Below, piece by piece: positions 10,801 to 17,136 of a stretch of 64,000 nt of DNA. The notes under the pieces were generated by a model, which was not told the origin of the DNA, ran no database searches, and saw nothing but the letters and a program-made list of their open reading frames with translations. Source of the stretch: MWBF01 sp040772005 (GTDB lineage Bacteria; Chloroflexota; Anaerolineae; CG2-30-64-16); the NCBI GenBank assembly GCA_040772005.1, contig JAXGYZ010000002.1:372001-436000 (forward strand), in the 5' to 3' direction. Positions within the stretch are counted from its first letter, which is position 1. Every line of letters starts with the position of its first letter. A program made the translations under genes and the position numbers.

Positions 10801-11127
10801 GCGAACCCCAACAGCGATGCGCAGCCGAGCTGGAGCCCGGCCGGGGACCGGCTGGTCTTCTGGGGCACGCGCTCCGAGCAGACGCTCTACCGGGTCAATG
10901 CGGACGGGAGCGGCGTCGTGCCGCTGGTGTCGCGCGCCCTGCGCCCGGCTGCGCCCCACTGGGGGCCCGCCGGCTCTGACTGGATCGTCTTCACCGGCTA
11001 CCGGCCGGGCAGCGGCCATAGCGAGGTGTTCCGCACAAGTCCTGACGGCACGGGCGTCGTGCTGCTCACGCATAACGAGGTGGACTTCGACAACGTGACG
11101 GGCTGGCTGCCGGGCAAAGCACCTTGA
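4804..11127 (+). CDS. Giant secreted multi-propeller protein (2107 residues)
   Basis: The start is set by AAGGAGG just upstream of the ATG; an ATG 33 bases earlier has no such site. A signal/anchor segment (LAYVVLCAFLVLLILTLAGG) is followed by BNR/Asp-box blades to about residue 715 (SxDxGxTW, e.g. STDRGDTW, SADRGITW, SSDRGQTW). Next is a jelly-roll-like domain beginning LTNGGFE (~719-907), a Thr/Pro linker (~912-989), a second copy of that domain (~992-1172), more Asp-box blades (~1179-1485) and a second TP linker. A YVTN propeller (~1525-1832) and a TolB/PD40-type propeller (~1835-2099, FTSDRNGNTEVYR) complete it. No catalytic residues were recognised. I infer a surface scaffold, adhesin or glycan-binding role. 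It lies just upstream of the exosortase but shows no C-terminal sorting tail. Confidence 0.85.
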   Translation: MIHIKRIFASPLAYVVLCAFLVLLILTLAGGGTPVVTADEDPAGPAPATAGPWRSGGPYGGAVRALGLSPAFNTDGFALAGGWQQGAYGVTGGFGIARTSDGGASWQLLQDAQHRWPVFDLAISPAFATDRTAFAGTDVGLLRSTNRGDTWTRLYGGLPASTDKEPELDDIMRVRISPAFVADRTIYALPRSPSGGQASLYRSTDRGDTWTRVYTGTVTALALSRHFDTDNTLFIAVRQTGTTRILRSTTRWGTWAEVYNAGATPVADLLALHDATVLLATDQGIIRLVPQGDVYVTDPVTENIATAVNRLALAGDHIYAAAEGGLYISLSEGRTWQRYADTPALPFHAVAPCPLWGACHALMAGSDAGMLFTPDDNLQPWRWLPGLYPLRTESVVASPAYDSDGTLFAGTEEGVFRSADRGITWQRLPTGDPPGHDAVFRAVRLSPAYATDGTVFASYEDRTLAQTALYRSSDRGQTWTVFPAVAGGTALAVSPAFPVDRTVFFGRGDRVFKSTDAGATWTSYPVADIDPITEIAVSPGYATDHTVYLTGFGGVRRSLDGGVNWTTMPTSAPAYDLAISPAYATDGTVWHTYRAIESAGDDTPESAVVRTTNWGGTWSMATAGLPGVYEPFPYPVAVSPRYAADRALFTALYGQFVAGTSHSLYRGLDGGAWWNDLGPAPGNPNVFELAATGYGPLAVAAHLATDAGVWHYESLCEERLTNGGFEVNGAGWQLPATPATAAYSTKYAHTGQQSVRTGIDGGTNVYSYSSGNQYVTIPAGSASATLTVWWYPISGEGPLAAEPAAVEGEPDARILAAAAASSLGLAPEEVAPDAIQSTDRQYILLLDGNGNVLKTLLWTRSNARTWQQLTFDLAAYRGVALRVAFGTYNDGKDGATAMYIDDAALTICWPAPAEPTVTPTPTATRGPLVPRAYLPLTLHNYPVPTPTLSPTATYTPTPSPAATYTPTSSPAATYTPTPSPTLPPGPTVTPAVCYAGLANGGFETDAAWIIRSNPVLAGYVTSPVHSGLRSMRTGIPAGGSNVTSYSPIEQAATFPATLASARLRFWRYNIYGDGTAAGSEAAAIDARLLPTREADLPDAVFAVDFFYVIGIRPDGAIEWLLTESLTNATWRERTVDVSRFRGQTIRFQFGTYNNGTGGISRTFVDDVSLELCPPAGALVLPDGWPQRVVGRAESSTLYADVSSVLYRSDDAGGTWHVTGTARPEHTLLGAPPEVLYAGTGRSCYAGGPATDVWRTLNSGASWLALPAAANLKPLAAHASQPWLYLGGCGGPSLSLNGGATVLFQPDPLFSLYDVKQLAPAGADWHTVWAGAVSEGGGGAVLVSRDGGDTWTQSTPLYLEMGWTGALALNRPVPGGVFAAASRGFFQTADDGATWKNASAGLADVVDPGTADRSYGLLAIAQSPVDGRVYLGTVRGLYVRPGPAAAWQKVTGVPFENLEVSDLLLLDAAPGRLYVTTPAGVFIYDTGSSPPTPTLTPTATATATPTRTPTPTVSTAVIPTAAPGAWPTPYALAALALPAGSHPHGLLVNATDAHLYAAYHGANHDGRRLGILRINPLAAEATVELDTEPAGPNGVALLPRSGTAAGYWIAVTQRETGELVFVDPVTRAVTARRDVGDQPDGVAVAGDSLYVANYANDMVSRFDPVTLAGLGEIGVGHEPSLFAVDPDTGDAYLSLHGANKVARLRGGSVAEEYLEIPEPYSLAFDATDRRLYVASRGHHHMVTVLDIAAGSRAGVIPVGGEALLVAVNPDTGHLFVVVAAGSGRQAEVYSTLDWRRIAVIPLPAGAEEGIAVDSRAGKVYIACGESDTIAVIQDVAAAEVLFTSDRNGNTEVYRMLPDGREQTRLTFTPGLSETDAAGSPDGRWIAYTVTSGAGRELWRMSRNGRNAHRLTSGGLDDYNPAWSPGGEYLAFVSTRSGQPHIYRLDLATGAVTPLNVAAGSAQGPDWSWATGRIAFEYSATGGNTVLYTMAADGSGAQQLLANPNSDAQPSWSPAGDRLVFWGTRSEQTLYRVNADGSGVVPLVSRALRPAAPHWGPAGSDWIVFTGYRPGSGHSEVFRTSPDGTGVVLLTHNEVDFDNVTGWLPGKAP
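7651..7740 (+). repeat. Three tandem 30-base repeats in a TP linker
   Basis: Three near-identical 30-base units encode SPxATYTPTPSP-type linker residues between the two jelly-roll-like domains. In-frame repeats of this kind can change linker length by slippage. Confidence 0.9.
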
Positions 11128-11157
11128 GGCCTTCGATCAAGGGTGCGTTTCAGGAGG

Positions 11158-11306
11158 GCGGGCATCCTGAGCGAGTCTGCGGTTCAAGGTCAGGAGCGGC
11201 GGAAGGCCAGTCGAAGAATTCCGCCCGGCTGGTCTCGCGCAGCCATCCTTCGACTGGCGGCATTTCGTTGAAAATGCGATGTCGCTAACCCGCTCAGGAT
11301 GCCCGC
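11158..11306. repeat. Two 60-base GCATCCT repeats in inverted orientation
   Basis: A perfect 16-base inverted repeat (GCGGGCATCCTGAGCG and its complement) bounds the element, and a second nested pair (GCCAGTCGAAG/CTTCGACTGGC) lies inside. It resolves into two 60-base units (11162-11221 forward, degenerate at its end; 11243-11302 reverse) of a family also found at 25384, 25487, 29117 and 34711. Confidence 0.8.
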
Positions 11307-11340
11307 GTTGGTCGCGCGAGTGGAGATTCCCGGGGTTCAT

Positions 11341-11369
11341 TTGACACCCGTCTCTCCAGCCCGTATACT
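11341..11369 (+). promoter_or_regulatory. Sigma70-type promoter of the exosortase gene
   Basis: TTGACA and TATACT are separated by exactly 17 bases. The predicted transcription start, about 7 bases after the -10 box, is at or next to the ATG at 11377, so the mRNA should be leaderless or nearly so. Confidence 0.8.
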
Positions 11370-11376
11370 CAGTCAT

Positions 11377-12219
11377 ATGACGGAACGCACACGCCAGGTG
11401 GCCGGCGCAGTCCTGGTCGGGGCCCTGCTGCTGGCCCTCTTTTACCCCGTGCTCCGCTGGCTCGCCGGCGAATGGCTCGGCAACGACTACTACTCACACG
11501 GCCCACTCGTGCCCCTGATTTCCGCGTTCTTCGCGTGGCGGCTGTGGAGCAAGTGGCCGGCTGACCGGCGCCGGGTGACGATGGAGACGGCGGGTTTGGC
11601 CCCTGTGCTGGTGGGGCTGGCCGTTTACGTTTACGCCCTCGTGCAGCGCGCGTACTTCATTGCGACTCTGGCCCTCATCGTCATCCTGGCGGGCGTCATC
11701 TGGTATCTCCTCGGCGGCGCGGCCCTGCGGCGGCTCGCATTCCCTGTCGCCTTCCTGTTCTTCATGGCCCCGCTGCCTTTTGTGGAGCCGTTGAGCGTGC
11801 CGCTGGCGCAGGTCACCGGCGCGATCTCTGCCGCGGTCGTGCGCCTGTTCGGTGTGCCGATCGAGGTCAACGGCGCGCAGGTGAGCCTGCCCAACGCGCA
11901 GCTTGTCGTCGGCGCGCAGTGCAGCGGGCTGCGCTCGATCGTTACGCTGCTGACCCTGGTTGGGCTGGTGGTCTTTGTCGTTGATGGGTCGTGGCCGGGG
12001 AAGCTGCTCCTGGCGCTCAGCAGCATCCCGATTGCCGCCCTGGGGAACGTGCTGCGCGTATCGTCGCTGCTCGGTGTGGCGAACACCTGGGGCGCAGAGA
12101 CCGCGTTCAAGTACTATCACGACTACTCCGGCATCGTCTTCTTTGCCAGTGCAGTCGTCCTGCTCATCCTGTTCAGCCGGTGGTGTGGATGTCGCGAGAT
12201 CAGGGAAGATATCTTCTGA
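11377..12219 (+). CDS. Exosortase/archaeosortase family transpeptidase
   Basis: This multi-span membrane protein of 280 residues has the exosortase catalytic set: Cys in QCSGLRSI, Arg in GNVLRVSSLLG and His in KYYHDYSG. Exosortases cut C-terminal anchor tags of exported proteins, typically in genomes making exopolysaccharide. The start is chosen at MTERTRQ because a strong promoter ends just upstream; the longer in-frame version would extend through the promoter and the palindromic repeat. The gene overlaps epsI by 31 bases. Possible substrates in the window with a C-terminal membrane segment and basic tail are the proteins at 22464 and 44821, but neither has a recognised PEP motif. Confidence 0.88.
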   Translation: MTERTRQVAGAVLVGALLLALFYPVLRWLAGEWLGNDYYSHGPLVPLISAFFAWRLWSKWPADRRRVTMETAGLAPVLVGLAVYVYALVQRAYFIATLALIVILAGVIWYLLGGAALRRLAFPVAFLFFMAPLPFVEPLSVPLAQVTGAISAAVVRLFGVPIEVNGAQVSLPNAQLVVGAQCSGLRSIVTLLTLVGLVVFVVDGSWPGKLLLALSSIPIAALGNVLRVSSLLGVANTWGAETAFKYYHDYSGIVFFASAVVLLILFSRWCGCREIREDIF

Positions 12220-12863
12220 TCGTGGCCCTGCTGCTCGTGGCCGTGGGCGCAACCCTGTGGATCACCCTGGGCCGACCGTTGGGCGCGAGCACCGCGGGCG
12301 GCTATGAGTTCGTCGCGGACATCGACAACTGGCGGCGCACCGACCGCGAGCGCGCTGTTACATCACCCTTCAACTTCAACCTTGCCGCGGACCTTAAGGC
12401 GCTGCCCCTGCAGCTAGGCGACTGGCAGGGCATCGAAGTGCCCCAGAGCAACCTCGAGGTCTTCATCCTCCTGGAGCCGGAGCAGTACGTCCAGCGGTTG
12501 TATCAGAAACCTGACGGCCAGAGCGTGTGGTTAAGCCTGATCGGCAGCCGCAAGTCCAAGAGCTTCCACTCGCCGCAAATCTGCTATGACGCGGACGGCT
12601 GGCAGACCACAGCCGGATCGGAACCGGTGCAACTTGCGGACGGGCAGGTATACGCCCTGCGGCTGCTGGCGACGAAGACCGAAGAGGGCGGTATCGCGGA
12701 GCACGTGGTGATGTACTTCTACCTGTGGCCGAACTACGCACGCGACCCGCAGGACGGCATGGTGCTGGTCAAGGTGACCGCCCCCATCTACGACACTGTA
12801 GAGGAGACGGTCGCACTCGAACAGGAATTCCTCAACGAGCTCTTCGTCTCGGCGCGGGAATGA
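12189..12863 (+). CDS. epsI: EpsI-type exosortase-associated protein (DUF3485)
   Basis: This 224-residue protein has an N-terminal membrane segment (YLLIVALLLVAVGATLWITL) and an outside domain with the EpsI signature around GSRKSKSFHSPQICYDADGW. EpsI is usually fused to or encoded directly after exosortase and is linked to exopolysaccharide export. Its exact biochemical role is unsettled. The ATG lies inside the end of the exosortase gene, so the pair is almost certainly translationally coupled. Confidence 0.85.
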   Translation: MSRDQGRYLLIVALLLVAVGATLWITLGRPLGASTAGGYEFVADIDNWRRTDRERAVTSPFNFNLAADLKALPLQLGDWQGIEVPQSNLEVFILLEPEQYVQRLYQKPDGQSVWLSLIGSRKSKSFHSPQICYDADGWQTTAGSEPVQLADGQVYALRLLATKTEEGGIAEHVVMYFYLWPNYARDPQDGMVLVKVTAPIYDTVEETVALEQEFLNELFVSARE

Positions 12864-12896
12864 ACCAAATCCGGAGGTAGCCCGCAGCCACGCGGA

Positions 12897-12918
12897 CCGC
12901 CGAGCACCAGCTCGGCGG
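12897..12918. repeat. Short GC-rich hairpin downstream of epsI
   Basis: CCGCCGAGC and GCTCGGCGG pair across an ACCA loop. There is no T-run, so it is not a classical intrinsic terminator, though it may stabilise or end the exosortase-epsI transcript. Confidence 0.5.
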
Positions 12919-12960
12919 TATATCTTCGAATCAGAGCATGCTACGGCGCCAAACAATACC

Positions 12961-12989
12961 CGTAGGGGCGAGGTCACCTCGCCCCTACG
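12961..12989. repeat. Near-perfect 29-base palindrome
   Basis: CGTAGGGGCGAGGT is followed after one base by its exact complement. It sits between the convergent epsI and the minus-strand group. It may be a bidirectional transcription barrier or a small repeat element. Confidence 0.6.
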
Positions 12990-13009
12990 CAGACGGTATG
13001 TGAAGCGTA

Positions 13010-13381
13010 CTATGACGCGGAGCGCACCGCAACCGCCTCAAGATGCTGCTGCGAGGCAGCGGCGGCCTGTGCGGCAGGGCGCACGATGCGTCCCCTGCGC
13101 CGCCACGCAGGCAGCGGATAGCGCGGGATGCGCTGAATGTCGGCCCGCATGCGGTCGAACCAACCCGGTGTGCGGCGCATCGCCCACTGGCCCGAACGGG
13201 TATCGACGGCCATCTCATACGGCCCCTCGACGGTGCGCATCCGGAACCGGCGCTCCCGGCCGCGCAGCCCCAGGGCCTCCACGTGCAGCACCCGCAGCGT
13301 GCGGCCCTGCCAGCGGAACGCCTGCGGCACCAAGCCATCCTGCGCCATATAGACGCGCAACTTCTGTACGCCAGTTGTCAT
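13010..13381 (-). CDS. Small basic protein, possibly DUF6504-like
   Basis: This 123-residue Arg-rich protein has a beta-strand pattern in its first 85 residues (RVYMAQDGLVPQAFRWQGR, RRFRMRTVEGPYEMAV) that resembles the DUF6504 proteins found beside Y-family polymerases in Actinobacteria. The resemblance is by eye and weak. The start is fixed by AGGAGG six bases before the ATG; the longer frame would reach into the preceding gene. It is the last gene of a minus-strand group headed by lexA. Function unknown; a DNA-damage link is only contextual. Confidence 0.55.
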   Translation of the reverse strand: MTTGVQKLRVYMAQDGLVPQAFRWQGRTLRVLHVEALGLRGRERRFRMRTVEGPYEMAVDTRSGQWAMRRTPGWFDRMRADIQRIPRYPLPAWRRRGRIVRPAAQAAAASQQHLEAVAVRSAS

Positions 13382-13397
13382 ACCGATCCTCCTGAGT

Positions 13398-13781
13398 CTA
13401 CCAATCACTGCTGTTCCAGTCATCCTCCGCCCCGACCACGCGCAACCGGCGCATTCCGGCGTCCTGGCTGAGCAGCGGCGGCGGCATGACCGGCTGGGGC
13501 TGTTGCAGGTTGCGCTGCGCCATCAGCTGCGCCGGGTCGAGCACAATGAAGTTCGGCTGCTGGAAGCTGGGGTAAGCGGGCTGCGGCGGCGGCTCGTCGC
13601 GGTAACTGCGGCGCTCCCGCCGCAAGAGCGCGACCAACAACAGGCTGGTCGGCACGCTGGCGGCGACGCCGACTGCGACGCCGATGACGACAGCCATGGC
13701 GTCGGTCGACATGCGCTGGCCGATGATGACGGCCAGGGCGACGCCGAAGCCCAACATGAGCAGCGGAAGCACCTTCTTCAT
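13398..13781 (-). CDS. Two-span membrane protein of unknown function
   Basis: Two hydrophobic segments (LPLLMLGFGVALAVIIG and a second ending TSLLLVALL) are followed by a cytoplasmic basic patch (RRERRSYRDE) and a Pro/Gln-rich tail. The family is not recognised. Its start overlaps the end of the FtsK-like ATPase gene by four bases, so the two are co-translated. A membrane anchor or partner for that ATPase is the natural guess. Confidence 0.6.
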   Translation of the reverse strand: MKKVLPLLMLGFGVALAVIIGQRMSTDAMAVVIGVAVGVAASVPTSLLLVALLRRERRSYRDEPPPQPAYPSFQQPNFIVLDPAQLMAQRNLQQPQPVMPPPLLSQDAGMRRLRVVGAEDDWNSSDW

Positions 13782-14887
13782 GACGATGTCCTTGAGGATG
13801 TAGCTTCCTGGGCCGACGCACGCAGGCGGCGGCCGGCAGGAGCCGCCTGCGGTGCAGCCCAGGTCCGGCGACGACGGCCGCCTGCACCGATGCGGGCCGT
13901 GATCGCGTCCAATTCGGCGGCGTCGGCAAAGGCAGCCTGAAAGCGGATGATGTTGCCTTTCGCAACGAGCAGGAAGTCGCCTCGTCCCAGCAGCCGCTCG
14001 GCCTCCGTGCCGGGCAGGCCGCTGGCGACCTTGGCGTCCTCGGCACTGGTCACGCTGCCCACGAGGCGGATCGGGAAGTTCGCCTTCACGAGTCCGCCGA
14101 CCAGGGCAGCCGCGGGCCGCTGCGTGGCGGCGACCACGTGCAGCCCGGCCTCGCGGCCGCGCTGCGTCAGCCGGGTGAGCGCCTCTGCGACGGGCTTGCC
14201 GCCCGTCTGTAGCAGGTCGGCCAGTTCGTCGATGGCGACGACGAGGCGAGGGAGCTGGCGACCGGCGCGGTCGCGGCGTTCCATCTCAGCCACCAGGTCG
14301 TGCAGCGTTGCAGCGGCGGCGGCGGCTTCCTGCACGACGCCCTGCCCGCGCCAGACATGGGGCAGCCCCGCCAGCGGCGCGAATCCACGACCCTTAGGGT
14401 CGAGCAGCACCAGTTGAACGTGGCCGGGATGGTTGTGCATGGCGAGCGAGAGCAGCAGCGTGCGCGCGAGGGCCGTCTTGCCGGAGCCGGTGGTGCCGGC
14501 CAGCAGAACGTGGGCCACATCCGGGCTGTCGAGCCGCAGGAGCAGCGGTATGCCCCCCTCATCGATGCCGAGGACTGCACAGGTGGGCGGGACGCTCGTC
14601 AACCGCCCGCACAGCTCGAGCAGAGCGACCCGGCGCGGCGTCTCGCGCGGCACCTCGACGTGGAGCACGCCGCCCTCCCGATAGACGCGTGTGGCCCGTG
14701 CGCCGAGCGAGAAGGCGAGTTCCTCAGCCAGGCCGCTCACCTTCGTCAGACGCGTCCCGAGGGCGGTGGTGACATCGAAGCGCACGAAGCGGGGCGTCAC
14801 GGTTGCCTGCCAGACGCGGGCGGGAACCTTGTGGGCTGTCAGCACCGATTCGATGCGGGCCGCCTGCATCTCGTACTTGTTCGCCAT
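13778..14887 (-). CDS. FtsK/SpoIIIE-type ATPase, compact form
   Basis: The protein has 369 residues. Walker A is GTTGSGKT near residue 150 and Walker B is LVVAIDELADLL, followed by an FtsK-like ATQRP motif and the TSAEDAKVASG region. It lacks the N-terminal membrane domain of cell-division FtsK, and I see no C-terminal gamma (DNA-reading) domain; the tail is Arg/Ala-rich. This size is typical of stand-alone translocase-like motors of plasmids and conjugative elements, but no other transfer genes are near. The start at MANKYEM follows GAGGTG. It lies downstream of lexA and is coupled to a small membrane protein, so SOS control is possible but separated by a hairpin. Confidence 0.75.
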   Translation of the reverse strand: MANKYEMQAARIESVLTAHKVPARVWQATVTPRFVRFDVTTALGTRLTKVSGLAEELAFSLGARATRVYREGGVLHVEVPRETPRRVALLELCGRLTSVPPTCAVLGIDEGGIPLLLRLDSPDVAHVLLAGTTGSGKTALARTLLLSLAMHNHPGHVQLVLLDPKGRGFAPLAGLPHVWRGQGVVQEAAAAAATLHDLVAEMERRDRAGRQLPRLVVAIDELADLLQTGGKPVAEALTRLTQRGREAGLHVVAATQRPAAALVGGLVKANFPIRLVGSVTSAEDAKVASGLPGTEAERLLGRGDFLLVAKGNIIRFQAAFADAAELDAITARIGAGGRRRRTWAAPQAAPAGRRLRASAQEATSSRTSS

Positions 14888-15002
14888 AGCGCACCTCACG
14901 AAGGTAGTTGGTGTGGGTCCCGTTCTGGCCCGGCGTGTGCCCATCAGCCAGGCAGTTCGGGAGACTTATGCTCTTTCGCGACGTGCGCCCATCTGAGGAA
15001 CA

Positions 15003-15036
15003 GCGCCGGCGGGCACATCTCGTGCGCCGCCGGCGC
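15003..15036. terminator. Strong GC hairpin between lexA and the FtsK-like gene
   Basis: GCGCCGGCGG-GCAC pairs with GTGC-GCCGCCGGCGC across a short loop, 26 bases beyond the lexA stop. It lacks a T-run, so it may only attenuate transcription into the FtsK-like gene. Confidence 0.45.
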
Positions 15037-15061
15037 CGTCCCCCGCCCCCAAGAACCCCCG

Positions 15062-15739
15062 CTAGCCGATCTGGCGGATCACTAGCACCACCTTGCCTTC
15101 GATTGTCACCTGGCTCGGGTGGCAGTAGATCGCATCCATCATCGGATTCGCCGGTTGCAGGCGCACGTGCCCGTTCTCCCGGTAGTAGTGCTTGAGTGTT
15201 CGGCTCTCCTGGCCGTCATCGCCCACGACTGTGGCGGCGACCATGTCGCCGTTGTGGATGTCGATGGTGGAGGTCAGGATCACGGTGTCGCCGTCGTTGA
15301 CCAGGGCGTCGATCATCGACTGCCCCTTGACGCGCAGCGCATACAGGTTGTCGTAGCCCCCGAGCAGGCCTTCGGTCAACTCAATGGCCTCCCCTGCGAA
15401 CGGGTTGTCGGTCTGGACGGCCACCTGGGCGGGCAGCCCCGCCACGATGTGGCCGACCAGGGGAATCCAGCGAGTCTCCAGCCGGAAGGGCCGCCCATCG
15501 GGAGTGCGGAGCAGGCGGATCGCACGTGCCCGGTTCCGCTCGACCTCGATGTAACCCTTGGCGACCAGGCTGTCGAGCACCTTGTTGATGTGGTAACCCC
15601 GCGGGCCCAGTCCCGCAGCCCGGCTCAGTTCCTCGCGGCTGGGGCAGTACCCCCGCCGGATGTGCTGAGCCAGGTGCTCCAGCACCGCCGCCTCAGCCTG
15701 GGTCAACTCGTCCATGATGGAAAAGATCAGGGCCGGCAT
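15062..15739 (-). CDS. lexA: LexA-type SOS repressor with autocleavage domain
   Basis: This 225-residue protein has an N-terminal winged helix (CPSREELSRAAGLGPRGYHINKVLD) and a C-terminal S24 peptidase domain. The Ala-Gly cleavage site is in HIVAGLPAQ, the catalytic Ser in VKGQSMIDALV and the Lys in RTLKHYY, so self-cleavage should be intact. The ATG follows AAGGAGG at a five-base spacing. Two CGAAC-N4-GTTCG-type sites in its own promoter indicate autorepression, as in Gram-positive LexA/DinR systems. It heads a minus-strand group with an FtsK-like ATPase and two small proteins. Confidence 0.93.
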   Translation of the reverse strand: MPALIFSIMDELTQAEAAVLEHLAQHIRRGYCPSREELSRAAGLGPRGYHINKVLDSLVAKGYIEVERNRARAIRLLRTPDGRPFRLETRWIPLVGHIVAGLPAQVAVQTDNPFAGEAIELTEGLLGGYDNLYALRVKGQSMIDALVNDGDTVILTSTIDIHNGDMVAATVVGDDGQESRTLKHYYRENGHVRLQPANPMMDAIYCHPSQVTIEGKVVLVIRQIG

Positions 15740-15779
15740 CGCATCCTCCTTCGGTGTGCATATCGTCTGGTGTTTGCCC

Positions 15780-15793
15780 CGAACGATTGTTCT
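15780..15793. promoter_or_regulatory. LexA operator 2 (imperfect)
   Basis: CGAACGATTGTTCT on the plus strand is CGAAC-N4-GTTC with one mismatched end. It covers the predicted transcription start of lexA. Confidence 0.8.
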
Positions 15794-15798
15794 AATGC

Positions 15799-15827
15799 AT
15801 TATAACGAACAATTGTTCGGTTGTCAA
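15799..15827 (-). promoter_or_regulatory. lexA promoter
   Basis: On the minus strand TTGACA and TATAAT, both perfect consensus boxes, are separated by 17 bases. The spacer contains a complete LexA operator. Confidence 0.9.
15806..15819. promoter_or_regulatory. LexA operator 1 (perfect palindrome)
   Basis: CGAACAATTGTTCG is a perfect 14-base palindrome of the Gram-positive SOS-box type, lying wholly inside the -35/-10 spacer, where bound LexA would block RNA polymerase. Confidence 0.92.
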
Positions 15828-16221
15828 GAGGCAAACGCGGCGAGTTTCGGGCATGCATGCTGCACCGGCGCGGGTAATCGCCTTCGGGGGCTGCCGACGC
15901 GATGAACTGCACTGGCGATTGCCGCATGGGAAGCAGGGCGGTTTCATAGTGCGCCAGGTGAACCCGCCTGGCAACTGAAGTTGCGGCTACCCTTGCGAAG
16001 TCTGCCTACGCAGACTGGAACTAACCGACGTAGGCCGGTTTCGTAGGGGTAGCCGCAGTTTCAACTGCCAGGTGGAAGGCCCGAGTGCAACATGACTTCG
16101 CCCTGCATGGGAAGACACGCCCCTATGCCGCGCTCCGTGCCTGTGCTATAATCGCGACGTTGGCCGCGTGCACAGGTTTTCGTGCCGGGCCAGCCAACTC
16201 ATGGTGTTGCGGAGCAAGTGA
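15828..16221. other. Intergenic region between lexA and sortase
   Basis: There is no gene in this stretch. It holds the lexA -35 flank, a long inverted-repeat element, a TATAAT at 16147-16152 that may be the -10 box of the sortase operon (no good -35 box 17 bases before it), and GGAG seven bases before the sortase ATG. An outer pair GCAGGGCG/CGCCCTGC may extend the palindrome. Confidence 0.6.
15967..16072. repeat. Inverted-repeat element with 26-base arms
   Basis: The arms CCTGGCAACTGAAGTTGC... and its near-complement (16047-16072) share about 22 of 26 bases. Between them is a perfect AGTCTGC-CTAC-GCAGACT hairpin (15999-16016). It has no coding capacity and looks like a non-autonomous palindromic (MITE- or REP-like) element. 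Confidence 0.7.
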
Positions 16222-17130
16222 ATGACGACGGCGAATCCGAACCGCCGCACGCTCGGCACGGTCCTTCTGTTGGTGGGTCTGTTGCTGCTGGTGGTAGGCG
16301 GCGTTTACATGGTGCGCAGCCAGGCGCAGGGCGCGGCGCTGCGCGCAGAATTGGCCGCGAACGCGCCGGCGACCGCGGAGGTGTCAGCCACGCCTCGACC
16401 GGCCGCGGCTGTCACATTGACTGCAACGCGCGTCGCTCCCGCTACTGCGACGCGCAGCGAGCCGACGGCGACGCTCGCCCCGGCGACGGAGGCTCGCGCG
16501 ACCTCGACTGCGACTGCATCGCCTGCGAGCACACCCACCGCCACGGCAACGGCCAGCCCAAGTCCGACCGAACCGGCGGTCGAGGCGGCCGCACCGGCTG
16601 CAGCGCCCGCACCCGCTGAACGCCAGGTCCCCGTACGCCTGGTCATCGCCGACCTCAAGATCGACACCGCGGTGGTGCCGATGGGCTGGCGCGTGGTCGA
16701 GACGCAGAGCGGACCGGTCTCCGAGTGGGTCATCCCGCAGAACGAGGCCGGGCATCACATCAACAGCGCCGCCCTGGGCGAGCCCGGCAACCTGGTCGTC
16801 TCGGGCCACAACAACATCTACGGCGAGGTGTTCAAGCCGATCAGCCTGGCGTGGGACAACGATACCCGCGTGAAGGTGGATGACTTCACCGACCGGTCCG
16901 ACCTGCTCAATGGTCGCACCATCGAGCTTTACGATGCGGCTGGCGCGCGTTACGAGTACGTCGTGCGTGAGTTCTATCGCCTGAAGGACACGGGCGTCTC
17001 CTTTGCTCAGCGGATTGCGAACGGCAGTTATATCCTGCCGACCGAGGATACGCGGCTGACCCTCGTGACGTGCTGGCCCCCAACGAACAACACCCACCGG
17101 CTCATCCTGATTGCCGAGCCGGTGCAGTAG
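16222..17130 (+). CDS. Sortase (class D/E-like)
   Basis: This 302-residue protein has an N-terminal membrane anchor (VLLLVGLLLLVVGGVYMV), a Thr/Ala/Pro-rich stalk of about 100 residues and a C-terminal sortase domain with His in VVSGHNN, Cys in LTLVTCWPP and Arg in NTHRLIL. Sortases join LPxTG-type proteins to a wall or surface acceptor. GGAG precedes the ATG by seven bases. Only six bases separate its stop from the next gene. A nearby protein (18244) ends in LPPTG and is the obvious candidate substrate, although its tail is odd. Confidence 0.88.
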   Translation: MTTANPNRRTLGTVLLLVGLLLLVVGGVYMVRSQAQGAALRAELAANAPATAEVSATPRPAAAVTLTATRVAPATATRSEPTATLAPATEARATSTATASPASTPTATATASPSPTEPAVEAAAPAAAPAPAERQVPVRLVIADLKIDTAVVPMGWRVVETQSGPVSEWVIPQNEAGHHINSAALGEPGNLVVSGHNNIYGEVFKPISLAWDNDTRVKVDDFTDRSDLLNGRTIELYDAAGARYEYVVREFYRLKDTGVSFAQRIANGSYILPTEDTRLTLVTCWPPTNNTHRLILIAEPVQ

Positions 17131-17136
17131 CGGGCG

